From contig JASKMD010000002.1 in NCBI GenBank assembly GCA_030144725.1, forward strand, positions 2,328,255-2,392,254: a DNA stretch of 64,000 nt, in the 5' to 3' direction. Position numbers and translations under genes: made by a program. This DNA is from Haematococcus lacustris. Taxonomy: Eukaryota > Chlorophyta > Chlorophyceae > Chlamydomonadales > Haematococcaceae. Below the pieces are notes generated by a model. That model did not search any database, was not told the origin of the DNA, and saw nothing but the letters and a program-made list of their open reading frames with translations. The stretch's first letter is position 1. Each line of letters opens with the position of its first letter. Of the stretch, positions 1 to 11,743 are shown one piece after another.

Positions 1-529
1 GAGGGCCATCGTTGGGCAAGAAATAACTCGACATTGCAGCGAGGTGCGAATGGATAGAGGTTTCTCTAGCCAGCCACACTGGAAAAGGGCCCCCCTTGCA
101 CAAACTGGCATGTGGTGAGCTGACCACTCTGAGTTATTAGACTTTCGAGTTATTACTTTGTTCGTAACTCAACGACACAGCTGTTGGAGATAAAAGCACG
201 GCAATCCATCAACCAGGGCCGCCTCCTCACCCTTTGGCGTGACCCGACTCTGCCTTGCAGGATTTTCTAGCCTACTCCGACCGCCTGGACCCCGCACCCC
301 CTTGCAGCCCCACCACCTCCCAGCCCCCGCAGAAGCCTCCCACCCCCTCCCGCCCCCTCCCAGCCCCCTTACTGCCCCGCCGCCCAAATCCAACCTCTCC
401 CAGCCCCTCCCAGCCCCCTCACTGCCCTCCCACCCCCGCCAGCCCCTCCCATCCCCTCCCAACCCCTCTCAATCCCGCCACCCCCACCCCGCCCCCTGGC
501 CCTAGCAAGTCATTGCAAGACGCAAACCC
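1..529. other. Intergenic, C-rich low-complexity stretch
   Basis: No supportable gene. From about 270 to 505 the plus strand is an irregular C-rich sequence built of CCCCTCCCAGCC-like words. It keeps several frames open in both directions without any conserved protein. The first 200 bases are of ordinary composition and show nothing I recognise. Confidence 0.6.
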
Positions 530-1357
530 ATGGTCCACAGCCGGCAGCGTGCTCATCTTGCAGCACTTGTAAAGTCACAAAGGGCTGCTTATCTGCACAG
601 TCCTAATGGCTTGAAAGCCGCAGCAAGGAGGGCTGAAGCTATTGCTTTGGAGGTGCACGCCACAAATGAGTTGCTGATGGCTGAGACCGAGTGGCAGCAT
701 GCCCATGAGGAGGTCCTCAATGCTATAGTGCACGACCTTGAGGAAAAGCTCGAGCACCAACAGGCAGGGCAACGGCAGCTGAGGTTGGAGAATGAGGCAC
801 TTGAGGCATGGATGAGGCAACATCAGCTGGCTATGACACTTTCAAAGCGTCATCAGCACCGCCTTGAAGCCCAGCTGCGCAAGTGTCGGCTCCGCCCCTC
901 ACTAACCCACAAGCAGAAGCAGCAGCTGCAGATCCTAAAACAAACGGGTGTGTCCACTGAGGTCCGACGACGGTGGGCTGACAGCAACTGCAACCGGCTC
1001 GACACCCATGGCAGAACCGCTAGTGGCACAACAGTCCTAACCGCTGGTGGCACAACAGTCCTATCCGCTGGTGGCACAACAGTGCAGCCCACACCTGACC
1101 CATGCCCCCTTAAGCCCTGTGACCCCTTCATCCCCACCCAAGAGGCCTCACCTGGCAAGCCAGCAGCAAGGACAGCAGCATACACAGCTCAACAGTACCT
1201 CAGCACAGCCAGGTTGATGTTGAAGACACAAGTCAGCCGTCGCCGGCTTCCCACATGCCGGCGGCTGTTCATCACAGAGCAGTGTGTGGTGGCCAACACT
1301 CACCGGCCTGGCGAGCGCACAACTGTGAGCCGGCAACTGCGTGTGGTCTACAAGTAA
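530..1357 (+). CDS. Hypothetical coiled-coil protein
   Basis: ATG-started ORF of 275 codons that I do not recognise. Residues about 20-130 are rich in Glu, Lys, Arg, Gln, Leu and Ala with heptad-like spacing (for example [11 protein letters not shown] and [10 protein letters not shown]), which suggests a coiled coil. Residues about 160-185 carry three near-identical copies of a seven-residue unit of the type A-G/S-G-T-T-V-L. The composition is far less skewed than in the neighbouring low-complexity ORFs, which supports real coding. It ends with TAA about 45 bases before a long (GGGCT)n array. A GTAAGT-like donor at 1377 lies beyond this stop, so the ORF could also be an internal exon of a larger gene. 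Function unknown. Confidence 0.45.
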   Translation: MVHSRQRAHLAALVKSQRAAYLHSPNGLKAAARRAEAIALEVHATNELLMAETEWQHAHEEVLNAIVHDLEEKLEHQQAGQRQLRLENEALEAWMRQHQLAMTLSKRHQHRLEAQLRKCRLRPSLTHKQKQQLQILKQTGVSTEVRRRWADSNCNRLDTHGRTASGTTVLTAGGTTVLSAGGTTVQPTPDPCPLKPCDPFIPTQEASPGKPAARTAAYTAQQYLSTARLMLKTQVSRRRLPTCRRLFITEQCVVANTHRPGERTTVSRQLRVVYK

Positions 1358-1403
1358 CTGCGGCAAAGAACCCTAGGTAAGTTGGGTTGGGCTGGGCACA
1401 ACA

Positions 1404-1806
1404 GGCTGGGCTGGGCTGGGCTGGGCTGGGCTGGGCTGGGCTGGGCTGGGCTGGGCTGGGCTGGGCTGGGCTGGGCTGGGCTGGGCTGGGCTGGGCTGGG
1501 CTGGGCTGGGCTGGGCTGGGCTGGGCTGGGCTGGGCTGGGCTGGGCTGGGCTGGGCTGGGCTGGGCTGGGCTGGGCTGGGCTGGGCTGGGCTGGGCTGGG
1601 CTGGGCTGGGCTGGGCTGGGCTGGGCTGGGCTGGGCTGGGCTGGGCTGGGCTGGGCTGGGCTGGGCTGGGCTGGGCTGGGCTGGGCTGGGCTGGGCTGGG
1701 CTGGGCTGGGCTGGGCTGGGCTGGGCTGGGCTGGGCTGGGCTGGGCTGGGCTGGGCTGGGCTGGGCTGGGCTGGGCTGGGCTGGGCTGGGCTGGGCTGGG
1801 CTGGGG
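1404..1806 (+). repeat. (GGGCT)n pentanucleotide array
   Basis: About 80 uninterrupted tandem copies of GGGCT. A pentamer without a stop codon keeps every frame open on both strands, so the long GWAGL/PSPAQ-type ORFs here are artefacts. The regularly spaced GGG triplets make the plus strand a candidate for G-quadruplex formation. Confidence 0.98.
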
Positions 1807-1874
1807 AAGGATTGGAAGGTGGTGGTGGTAAGCACATGGTGAAGGACAGGGTTCAGCAATGTTGATCATGCATT

Positions 1875-2529
1875 GTGCATGCAGATGAGCTACGACAAGC
1901 CAAAGCGATCCACGTGCAGTTTTATGGCTGCACATGCAAGAAGCATGGCAAGGTGCTCGTCATCAGAGTGACAGCTGCTGTGCTCAAGGTTGCAAGCCCC
2001 GTAACAGGTGCAGGTTCAGTACCAGGTTCAGTAGCCGCTGGCCAGCATCAGCGCCTCACCGCACAGATCACAGACGTGTTGGCCATCGTCCCCCTCCCTT
2101 GTGCCACAGCTGAGGCCCACGTCCAGGTCATCATGCGCGAGCTTGAACGCAATGGTCTGCAGGGCGTCCACATTGCTAGCATTCCACCAGCAGGAGCTTA
2201 TGAAGGGGTGGCTGAAGCCCAAGCTGAAGGGTCTTGTCATGGCCCATATCTGCAACACAGTAGCCGCCCTGCATGGCGATGAGCTGGGGGTAGCAACAGG
2301 TGCTGGTGCCGGTGCCGCCCCTGACCTGCCCCCCCCTCCTGCTGCACCCCCTGGGCAGCAGCAGGCAACTGGTGCTGGTGCTGCCCCTGGGCTGCCCACC
2401 CCTCCAGCTGAGCAGCAGGGGGTCAGGGCGGAGCTGGACACAAGCTCGACACGCAAGCGGAGGGCGGGCGGGAGGGATCGGACCCAACATATCGAGCAAG
2501 GTAACGTAGCAATGGCCTACACACCTTGA
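1875..2529 (+). CDS. Possible hypothetical gene fragment, two frames
   Basis: Downstream of the (GGGCT)n array two overlapping plus-strand frames look protein-like in turn: 1875-2190 (segments such as [18 protein letters not shown] and [15 protein letters not shown]) and then, in another frame, about 2190-2529 ([20 protein letters not shown] followed by a Pro/Ala/Gly-rich tail and a basic C-terminus). The switch near 2190 could be an unseen intron or a frameshift in a decayed gene. No family recognised. Confidence 0.25.
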
Positions 2530-3137
2530 GTGGCCTTACCGAGTGGCCAGGTAGTAGGTACTACTCACGAAGCGGTCAAGCAATGCAGCAGCGTTGTATA
2601 CTTCCGAGCATAGGTGGAGGGGCGTCGTTACATCGGTTTGGCGTGCCATGTGAATCGTTTTGACTGCGGCGACTGTCCCTGACTGTTTGCAGAGGCTACT
2701 GGGCCACGTCGGTCGCGGCGGTCGGTCGCGGCGAGGCCCGCATGAGCAAAACTGGCATGAATGTGAATGTCAAGATTTGAGCCGCCATAGCGCCCAGCAC
2801 ACTGCACGGTATATAATGCTGCAAGCTGCACTGCATAGCTGACAGAGTCTTCTATCCAGAGATGTGAGAAACATAAATAGAAACCACGTGGCTGAGACGC
2901 GGCGTCGTTTTGATTACCAGGGGTCGGTTTCCTATCATTTCCTGTCATTTTTTGTTAGTTGGGGTCGCCTGACATGGAGGCCTCGCCGTCTCGCCTCGCC
3001 GCCTCGCCTCGCCCTCGAATCGCACCCTTAGGCACCAAGGCTTTAGGTTCCACTCGCTGGAGAGGCCGGGCCCAGCCTGGCTACGCAGGTCAAATGGCTC
3101 AAGGGGCACCAAAGGCGAGGGCAGGAGACCGGACATC
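2530..3137. repeat. Intergenic with a dispersed-repeat remnant
   Basis: No gene seen. Bases about 2745-2930 resemble 26510-26630, strongest over about 50 bases (2873-2925 against 26574-26628, sharing ACGTGGCTGAGAC and CGGCGTC). The second copy lies beside a decayed gypsy reverse transcriptase, so this may be an old LTR or UTR fragment. Confidence 0.45.
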
Positions 3138-3497
3138 ATGGACATGAAAATGCACCTCGTCCAATGTGTGTCACGCCGCATGCAAGTCGAGGTGACATTT
3201 GCCACGCTACAGTGTGACCTCAATAGTGTGAGGCTGAGGCTGCCAGTCCCTGCGGCAGGGGCAGCTCAGACCGACTGCTTGGCCTTGGGCCCCCGCGCCC
3301 GCATGCAGCCCCCCAGCACCCCCCCGCACACAGGCATGCACATCATGGCGCGGCTGATGGCCCATGGGGCAGCCCCCCGCAGCCCGCTGCCGGACAGCAG
3401 CTGGCACCCTGGCCCCCCCTCCCCCGGCCCCCCCCCCACTGGCTCCCATGCCAAGCAGCAGCTGCAGCCCACGCCCCCCAACAGACGCCGCTTGTAG
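3138..3497 (+). CDS. Weak hypothetical ORF
   Basis: ORF of 119 codons. The first 40 residues have balanced composition (VQCVSRRMQVEVTFATLQ); the remainder is Pro/Ala/Gly-rich and ends in a basic PNRRRL tail. It could be the last exon of an unidentified gene or chance. No homology recognised. The sequence from 3498 to 3900 is G-rich low complexity with nothing supportable. Confidence 0.2.
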   Translation: MDMKMHLVQCVSRRMQVEVTFATLQCDLNSVRLRLPVPAAGAAQTDCLALGPRARMQPPSTPPHTGMHIMARLMAHGAAPRSPLPDSSWHPGPPSPGPPPTGSHAKQQLQPTPPNRRRL

Positions 3498-3900
3498 CTG
3501 CGCTGCCCGGGGAGCAGCGGGTGGCTGAGGGGGCCGTCCCCATCCCGCTCCACAGCCTGCCCCAGGCTCCCAGACGAGGTCGCGGTGAGGGGGCCTTGCT
3601 GCTGGGCTGGCTGTTCAGGCGGGGGCCAGGGCCCGCCCGGGCTGGTGTCGGCAGGGCTGTCAAGGGCTGTGGCAGCTGAGGGGAACCCCTGGGGGCAGGC
3701 TGGCCCGGGGCTGTGGGGCCCTGCTCCACGCTGCATAGACTGCTTAGCCACCCCACCTGCAGGTCAGGGCAACGGGGGGTCAGGGCCAGCTAGGTCAGGG
3801 GTCAGGGCCAGGGGGGTCAGGGGTCCAGGGCCAGGGGATTCAGGAAGCAGCGCTTTTGAGCCAAGGGGCTAGCAACTGGGCTGCACTGTACCCGCCCCTC

Positions 3901-6900
3901 CTAGCCCTGCGGCATGGGCCTGACAGCCTGCAGCCCCGCGGCCCCGCTGCACCCTGGCCTGCGCCACAGCCACTTGGCCTGCAGACCCCACAGCCCTGGC
4001 CTGCAGCAGTGTGCCAGTGCCCCGGCGCCACTCAGCTCACCTGGGGGGTGCATGGGCGGTGGCGCTCCCCCGGGGCTGCTGCCCTGCTGCTGACTGCTGG
4101 CCAGGCTGCTGCCCAGGGCATCTGCTGCTGGGGTGCTGGCTGTGCCTACTGTGAGGAGTGCTCCTCCTGGACCCCCTCCTGCCCCTGCTCCTGCTGCTGG
4201 CAGGGCAGAAGGCAGGGAGGGTGGCAGGGCAGGGGGTAGGGAGGGCGGCAGGGTAGGAGGTAGGGAGGGTGGCAGGGCAGGGGGTAGGGAGGGCGGCAGG
4301 GTTGCGGGAGCAGCAGTGTTTGAAGGGGTTGAGCTGCGGCGCCTGAAGGATAAGGGATGGGGGCAGTCCTTGGTGTACCTGAGGGGCCGGCAGGGCAGCA
4401 GGGGCGGCAGGGGGGGGGCTGGTGAGCAGCAGCAGGGGCGGCAGGGGTAGCAGGGATGTGTGAGTCGCTGTGCTGCAGGCGAATGCTGGGCTAGAGGGGG
4501 GGAGCAACATTGCCAAACCATATATACAGCTACCATTATATACATGTACATATGTTATACACATGTCCATATGTTGTCCCACCGCCCCCTGCTGCCTGCC
4601 CCTCCTCACCTCCAGTCGCCGTCCCCCCACACCTCCAGCATCACTGCAGCCAGCCGCGGGTCATGGCGCCGCAGCCTCTCGCGGCTGTTGACCCCACCGT
4701 TGATGTCTGTGCGGATGGTGGACTCGAACCAGGCCTCCGTCCCTGAGGGGGGTGGGGTGGGGGAGGCGGGGGAGAGCAGCACGGGGCAGGGGGGGGGGAG
4801 GGGTGCAGGGTTTGTTCGAGGGTGGGCTAAGGGTCCAGCAATCATTGGTTCTGAGGCCCTGCCCAGGAGCTGATGGTTGATGTTGCTTACTCACCTACAC
4901 CTGCTCCCTCCTACTTGCACTGCCTGGCCTCCTGCCTGCCCCCCTGCCTGCCCCCCTGCCTGGCCTCCTGCCTCAGCCCCTGCCTCAGCCCCTGCCTGCC
5001 CCACCCCTCTCCCAGCGCACCTACAGCCCAGTATTCATGGTCATTGGTGAGCATGTAGCAGCTCGGCGGGTAGAGTGCCTCCCGCACTGCTGCCTCATAG
5101 GCGGCCTGGAGCAGCAGCAGGGGGGGCTGGGCCTGACGCAGGTGGCCTCATACAGCAGTGGCTAGGCCCCGCATAGGACCAGGACCAGGACCAGGGGGGC
5201 GGCAAGCCACAGGGCTGCCTGGCGCCAGGGACATAGGGCGTCCGCTTCCCCGCCCCCCTTGCTTTTGCACCTACCGCCCCACCTGCCCCCCCGCGACCCC
5301 CACCTGCCCCCCTACCTGCCCCTTCCCCTGGCCCCCACCTGCACTGCAGCGCGCTGCTCTCTGGTCATGCCCAGGTTCTGCACGCAGTGGCCCAGCTCAT
5401 GCACCAGGATGGACTGGGAGGAGTAGCTCCTGGGGGCGGCCAGGGGGGCAGGCCAGGCGCTGGGACTGGGGCAGGGGCTGGGGCAGGGGCTGGGGAGGAG
5501 GGGAGGGGGGTGCACAAGGGGAGGAGGGGGGGGGGGGCTGTGCAGGGGGGTGAGGGGGCCAGGGGCCGGGGGTCGGAAGGGCAGTGGCTGCTGTGTTCAG
5601 GTGGCGGCAGCGGTTGAGGCAGCGGCCGGGGAAGCATCCCCACTACCCTGGCCCTCACCAGCCAGCGTGACCCTTCACCCCTACACATCGTGGACTGCCT
5701 GCTGCCCGGCCCACCTGTTTACACCCCCCCCAAACCCACTTCCACACATTCTATCCTATCCAGGCAGCGGCTGCCTAGCCCCCTGGGCGCCCTCTTGGTC
5801 AGTCCCTCCTCCCTCCAGCCCCCCCTCCCCCCCACTTGTCGCCCTCCATCAGCAAGTTTTCCTCGCCGCAGCTGGTGACGGGCACAGTGGGGGTGCCTCC
5901 CAGTCCCCTGCTGGTGCGGTCCAGGTCCCGGCTGACATTGTAGCGCATGAAGGAGTGGGGGGGCACGTCTGCAACACCACACCCAACACCACAACCACCA
6001 TCACAACCAACACCGCAACCACCACCATCATAGTATGCGGGCAGCGGGAGGGGTGGCGTCAAGGGCAGGCCCAGGGCCCTAGGTGGCTGCAGGCAGACAG
6101 GCAGTGAGGGGGGGACCCTGGACACCGTCTTGCAGCATGGCCGCCCGCTCAAGCCGCCTAAACCCCGCCCCCCGCCCCCTGCTCCCTGCAGGCCTGCCCC
6201 CTGACCTGCCCACCCTCTCGGCCCCTGGCCCCCTGCCCCACCCTCTCGGCCCCTGGCCCCCTGCCCCGCCCTCTTGACCCCTGGCCCCCTGCCCCGCCCT
6301 CTTGGCCCCTGGCCCCCTGCCCCGCCCCCTGACCTGTGACCACGTGATCGCGGCCAAACACCGCCAGTGACGGCCTGTGGCGCATCATGAGCTGCAGCAC
6401 CGGGGGGGGGCAGCCCTGCAGCATGCAGCTGGCCACGTGCACGGCCCTGGCCACCGCGGCATCGCTCACGCAGTCAAAGGCCTGCAGGCGGTGCGGCGCA
6501 GGCCCGGCTCAGGCCCCGGGGGGAGGCGAGGGCGAGGGCAGGGGGGCAGAGGCCCTGGGTGGGGCAGGGGGTTGGAGGCGGGGGTCCATGCGGGAGGTGG
6601 AGATCCTTACATGGACCTTGCCTCCGGCCCTACCCGCAGCTTGGCCTGGGGGCCGGGGGGTGCAGGGGCCGCTGGCTGACTATAGGGTGGCCAGGGGGAG
6701 GCCAGGTAGGGGGGGGGGGTAGACAGCGGCTTGGCAGCTGAGTACAGAAGAGGGGCTGGCGAGGGGGCAGGCTGTCACAGGCCTGGCTTTCCCCAGGGGT
6801 GGGCAGGTGGGCAGGTGGGCAGGAGTGGGTGGCGGAGGCAGTCCATGCGGGCATGTGTGCGCAGACAAGGTGAGGGCAGCTAGTGTGCTGAGCAGCCAAG

Positions 6901-7792
6901 CGGTGTCAGGCAGGAGGCGCCGGGGGGGCCCCCGGGGGTCAGCTGGGTCTGGTGGGCAGGCAGCCACGGTGACGCTGAGGGTTTGCCGGCCTACCCCAGA
7001 CGCTACCCCAGAGGCTGACGCCAGCCTACCCCGCCTGCCTGAGCCTAACCCTGCTCCTGCCTTCATGCACAGCATCGGGTGATGTACTGCCACCAACACA
7101 CACGGCAGCGTCCGCCACGCTGACGCTGAGGCCAGCCTACCCAGACTGACACAGAGCAGCTGCAGGTCGGGGGGGCAGGAACGCCGTGACCACACAATAC
7201 TACACACAATACACAATACTAAGCTGCAGCCTGGCCTGCAGCCTGCTGGCCTGCTGCCCCTCACCCAGACAGGTATGCCCATGGTGCTGCTCCTCAGCGC
7301 ATACACGCCCTTGGGCGTGGCGATGCTGGTGGCCTCTTTGCCATCTGCGTCCACTGTGGCGGTGTTGAAGGTGATGATGCAGCCGCTGGGGCGCACAGTG
7401 ACCACCGCTGACTGGCCAGCGTGCACACCCAACATCGCCCCTGACTTGCTTTTCACTTTCCATTGGTGGAACGTGTAGGTGCCTGCAACGACCCCGGGTG
7501 CGAGCCTCGCTGCTGCAGCGCAGCTGCAGGGATAACTGTCACGATGTAGGCCCAACCTACCAACGTACAGGTTGCTTCCTGGTTCGATGGTGCCGCGATA
7601 CTTTTCAACCTTGTCGTAGAACCAGCACAAGTCCACGGGCTCTGTTGTCTCATTCAAGAAGACGTGGAATGTCTTGGCTGACTTTTGGCCGTTCCAGGTT
7701 GCGCCCAGTTCATCGGAAGCATCGGGCAGACGACTGACGCCCTTGAAGGTCTGAAGTGGCCGCGCAGGAGGCCGCTCCGTGCTGGCTGTCAT
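3901..7792 (-). CDS. Zinc metallopeptidase with N-terminal VHL-like beta domain
   Basis: Joined, in-frame model of 505 residues from eight exons (minus strand): 7792-7561, 7482-7265, 6481-6334, 5968-5836, 5429-5339, 5105-5021, 4742-4610, 4378-3901. All seven introns are GT-AG and every phase closes. Residues about 35-110 resemble a VHL-type beta domain: FHVFLNETTEPVDLCWF, then IEPGSN, then GTYTFHQW across intron 1. The catalytic part has TDVPPHS, TSCGEENLL and LVHELGHCVQNLG, an HExxH zinc site of the gluzincin/zincin kind. It continues with LTNDHEYWA and TEAWFESTIRTD; the acidic residue of HEYWA is the likely third ligand. As I recall, bacterial and eukaryotic uncharacterised metallopeptidases share this order of motifs. 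The C-terminus after WRYTKDC is a Pro/Ser/Leu repeat tail encoded by a G-rich tandem repeat (4205-4310), an unusual extension. Substrate and location unknown. The start is the first ATG before the beta domain. Confidence 0.82.
4205..4310. repeat. Short tandem repeat encoding PPSLPPALP tail
   Basis: Tandem GGTAGGGAGGGYGGCAGGG-type units lie within the last exon of the metallopeptidase. On the minus strand they code for alternating [12 protein letters not shown] motifs in frame. Length variation here would change the protein tail without a frameshift when whole units of three bases are gained or lost. Confidence 0.8.
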
Positions 7793-8270
7793 TCAGATGA
7801 CAAACACATAGCCCTACAGGGTACTTCCAAGAATCGTAAGTTGCATTTGGTACCTTTTCACCAGTCAGATATCATGCCACATACAAAGATCGCGTTGCGC
7901 CACTGTACACAATCTGTGACACCCATGTTATGCTCAATTGCATCGTACTGGCTGAACCTTTTCAGACCCCGGCCTTACCTGGTATCCTAACATCCGTAAG
8001 CTCACGCACCCCTGACTAGTAGAGGAGGAGTGAAAGGGTTGTTCCAGCCATCAGGTAGTAGTACAGGTCACGAATCGATGCTCAATGTCAAGGCGGTTGA
8101 TTCGGATAGCATAAATAGCTGAACTGGAGTGGGCAGCAAGCACACTAACAGTAGCGTTTACAACAATGATCTCACAGCCTGTGTTTGATCACAACTCGTG
8201 CTTCATTTTGGTGTTGCATGAGGGCTCTAGGGATCCAAAACAATGGGCAAGATGAGAGAGTGATGCCCAC
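7793..8270. promoter_or_regulatory. Shared divergent 5' region with TATA-like site
   Basis: This 478-bp interval separates the minus-strand metallopeptidase start (7792) from the plus-strand SDR start (8271) and must hold both promoters and 5' UTRs. An A/T word ATAAATAG at 8111-8118 fits a TATA box for the SDR gene, given the GC-rich surroundings. No matching box was found for the other gene. Confidence 0.35.
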
Positions 8271-11200
8271 ATGACACCAGGCTTTCGACCTCATCCGGCT
8301 CAGTACTGTGCATACATCGACAATGGCGGACTCTTCAGCGCACCCTGCTGTACGTCTAGCAGTTTGGCGATGAATCACGACCCGCATGTCGCAACCAAAA
8401 GCCAACGCTGCGTTGTGCAGGACGTCAGCAAAGCCGTGGTGCAGGGCGAGCATTTGCCAAACCAGCCCGGCCATGAGTGCGCGATGAAGGGCGCACCCCA
8501 GTTCATCCGCGACACCTACAAGGTGCAGTTGGGCGCTAGCCCACAGCTACGTGTGGCCGCGAAAGCAAGAGCGCGTGGTAGGCAGGCCGTGCAGCTGGTT
8601 ACATCACGGGGAGCGTGGGGCCGCGCGGGCGTGATCTGCGCGCAGGGCAGCGGGAAGCTTGCCGACAAGGTGGCCCTCATCACAGGCGGCGACAGCGGCA
8701 TCGGCAGGGCCGTGGCGGTGCACTTCGCGCGAGAAGGTGGGTGCGGCGCCGGTCCCTCAGCCGCCGGCCGGGAGCAGTGCCTGGGGTGGCCGCAGCGCTG
8801 TGTTGCTGCGCTGCACTGTGCAGGCGCCAAGGCGCTGGCCATCATGTACAAGGACGAGCACCAGGACGCACAGGACACGCAAGCACTGTGCCAGCAGGAG
8901 GGCTGCGCAAAGGTGCTGCTCCTGCCCGGCGACATCGGCTGCAGCAAGGTGGGGAGAGGGAGGGAGGGAGGGGGATGGGGGGGAATCACAGTCATGAGCA
9001 GGGGGGTGGGGTGGCAGCAGGGGGAGCTAGCCTTCCGGGCAGGAGGGCGTTGCAGCTGGCAGGCAGGTGGGCAGGCTGGGGTGACTGCTCCTGCAGCGCA
9101 TCCACAGCTGCGCGGCTGCAGTGCGCCTACAGTGAGCGGTGAGCAGTACAGTGAGCGCTGCACAGCTGACAGGGCGGCCTGGCTGCAGCATGGGGGGCGG
9201 CATGGGGGGGCAAGCTGAAGTGGTCACGCAGTAGCCAGGCAGTCAGGGCCTTGATGTCGTGATCAGTGTGCAGAACCCTTGTGTGGCAGTTGTGTGGCAG
9301 TTGTGGACACTTGCGCGCCAGGCAAGTGGAGCTGGGTGGGCTCCAGCTGAATGCAGCGTCAGGCTGGACTGAGGCTGCTGCCCACCACCCACCACTTCTA
9401 AGCTCACACCTGGTCACACCTGCCTCCTGACTGCCGCCTGGTGTGAACCCCCCCCTCCCCCCTGCCTCCCCCTCCCCTGTGGCCTGCAGTTCTGCAGCCA
9501 GGCAGTGGAGCAGGTGGTGGAGCAGTGCGGCGGCCTGGACGTCATCGTCAACAACGCAGCTGAGCAGGTGCAGGGGGTGCAGGGGGTGCAGGGGGGGCAG
9601 GGGGGGCAGCCCACACCCCTCAGTCCCCAGCCCCCCCCCCCAAGCCCCCTCCTTGCCCTCCCAACCCTAGGCCCCTGCCCCCTGCCCCAGCAGCGCTGCG
9701 TCAGCCACCCCATCCTGCCTTCCCACCGTGCCCTGCCCTCCCCCCCTCCCCCCCTCCCCCTCCTGCCTGCCTGCCTGGCCGCAGCATGTGCAGCAGAGCC
9801 TGCTGGACATCACGCCGGAGCAGCTGCGCCGCACCTTCGCCACCAACCTGTTCGCCATGTTCTACATTGTGCGGGTGAGAAGCGAGGGGGGGGGGGGGGA
9901 CAGGGCGGAGGGCGCAGGGGGGGGGCGGGGACAAAAGCAGTGGGTGGGGGCGGGTGGGGCCGAGAATGCAGGAGTGGGCAGGGGCATGGGAGGGTGGGTT
10001 GTTGTGCGGGGAAGGCGGGGAGAGGGGAGAGGGGCAGGGGCGGAGGGGTGGGTGGGGGCAAGGGGGGGCTGTTGTGCAGGAGTGGGCAGGGGTGCGGGGG
10101 TGCTGGGGCATCACTGCTTGTGCTGGTGGTGTTGGCGGCTCCAGGCTGCGCTGCCGCACCTCAAGTCCGGGGCGTCCATCGTGAACACCACCAGCGTGAC
10201 GGCCTACAAGGGCCAGCCCACGCTGCTGGACTACTCCAGCACCAAGGTACTCGCAGCCAGGACTGCCCTCTAGATAGCCATCCACTCCCCCCGCCCTCCC
10301 CCCCCCCCGGCCCCTTGTCTACTGCCCCCCTCAACCCTCCTGACTGTCCCCCTTGCTTCCCCCCACCCCGTCAGACCCCCTCCCCCCCCCTCACCCCGCC
10401 TGTTGCCCTGCCCCTGGCTGCACCCAGGGCGGCATCGTGAGTTTCACGCGGGCGCTCGCCTCCCAGCTGGCCAGCAAAGGCAAGGCGGGGCGGCAGCAGC
10501 GGGCCAGGGCCAGCACCAGGGGCCTAGGCCATGACCCCCACCGCCTGGCCCTGGCTGTGGTAGGGTTGGGGGGGGTGGGGCTGGCTGGGGGGTTGGGGGG
10601 GCAGGGCTGGGTGCTGGTGCAGCAAGGTGCCAGCATGGCTGGGATCCAGCTGGAAGGGGTGGAGTGAGAGCAGGTGTGTGGGAAGGGGAGGGTGGGGTGG
10701 GGTGAGGGGTGGTAGGTGTAGATGGAGGATGTGGGGTGTCGGGTGTGGTGTGGGGGAAAGGGTGAGGAGTAATGGTTGTGGGGCTGCAGGCATTCGAGTG
10801 AACGCGGTTGCACCAGGACCCATCTGGACGCCCCTTATCCCTGCCACCATGCCTGAGGTCAGGGGCAGGGGGGGGAGAGGGGCAGGGGCAGGGGTGGGGG
10901 GGGATGAGGGGGCCAGGGCGACAGCGGTAGGCAGGCTGGTGGCGAGATGAGGTCAGGGGCTGCAGGGACTGGGGCAGGGGTCAGGGGCGCTGCGCCACAC
11001 TCCCTCAACACTGTGTTGCCCCTCCACCCCCCACCCCACCCCCCCTCCACCCCCTCCACCTCTTCCCCCTCCACCCCCTCCACCCCACCCCTCCCCTCCT
11101 CCCACCCTCCACTCCCCCCCCCCCCGCCCTCCCTGTGTTGGCTGTAGGACATGGTCAAATCCTTTGGCGAGGCCACCCCCCTAGGCCGTGCGGGTCAGCC

Positions 11201-11360
11201 CAGTGAGGTGGCCACGGCCTACGTGCTGCTGGCCAGCAACACTCTGGGCAGCTACCTCACCGGTAAGCTGCAGCCAGCCGCCATGCAAGCATACGTGCAG
11301 CCAGCTGCCATGCAAGCAGCCATACGGCTGGCAGCTGACGCGGTGTAAGCCATCAACAGT

Positions 11361-11398
<38 letters not shown>

Positions 11399-11743
11399 GT
11401 GTCTATGTGTGTCAAGGGGGGGAGGGGAGAAAGGGCACACAGTTTTGTGAGGGGCAGGGCTAGGCATCTGTCATAGGCGCTGGCATCAGTCATAGGTAGG
11501 TGAGGGAACAGAGAAGGGTGGCGTGTGCTAGACTTGGTGCTGTGCAGCTGTGCCCCAACCTTGGCACCCCACCTGCTTGCTTGGTTCACCACCATGGCAG
11601 TGTGAGATGGTGGTGGATGGGGGGAAGGTGACAGGCGTCAATGGTGGGCGAGGTGCGAAAGGGCATGCACGGCTGCACTGCCTGGCCTGGCGGCTGCAGG
11701 TCAGGTGTTGCACCCAAACGGCGGCACCGTGATCAACGGCTAA
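8271..11743 (+). CDS. Short-chain dehydrogenase/reductase (YghA-type)
   Basis: Ten-exon, in-frame model of 338 residues: 8271-8522, 8646-8736, 8824-8948, 9490-9567, 9785-9874, 10145-10246, 10428-10479, 10790-10857, 11148-11262, 11700-11743. It predicts a soluble NAD(P)-dependent oxidoreductase. The N-terminal QPGHECAMKGAP segment and GSGKLADKVALITGG are typical of the bacterial YghA/GsiB-like SDR group. The cofactor motif is TGGDSGIG; NNAAEQ, the catalytic serine in NTTSVTAYKG, YSSTK (Tyr and Lys) and PGPIWTPLIP follow in order. It ends HPNGGTVING. Intron 1 (8523-8645) is 123 bp and without a stop, so retention would add 41 residues. The intron after 10479 uses a GC donor. The first 40 residues are uncertain; ATG at 8370 is an alternative start. 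The substrate cannot be read from the sequence. Confidence 0.93.
11363..11396 (+). repeat. (CAG)n trinucleotide run in SDR intron
   Basis: About eleven consecutive CAG units inside the last intron of the SDR gene. They are non-coding in the spliced model and a plausible polymorphic microsatellite. Confidence 0.9.

Noticed and set aside
1272..1935. GWAGL and PSPAQ ORFs on both strands
   Set aside because: Pure translation of the (GGGCT)n array.
3585..3872. Plus-strand Gly/Pro-rich ORFs through 3.5-6.7 kb
   Set aside because: They are shadows of the minus-strand metallopeptidase exons and of G-rich introns.
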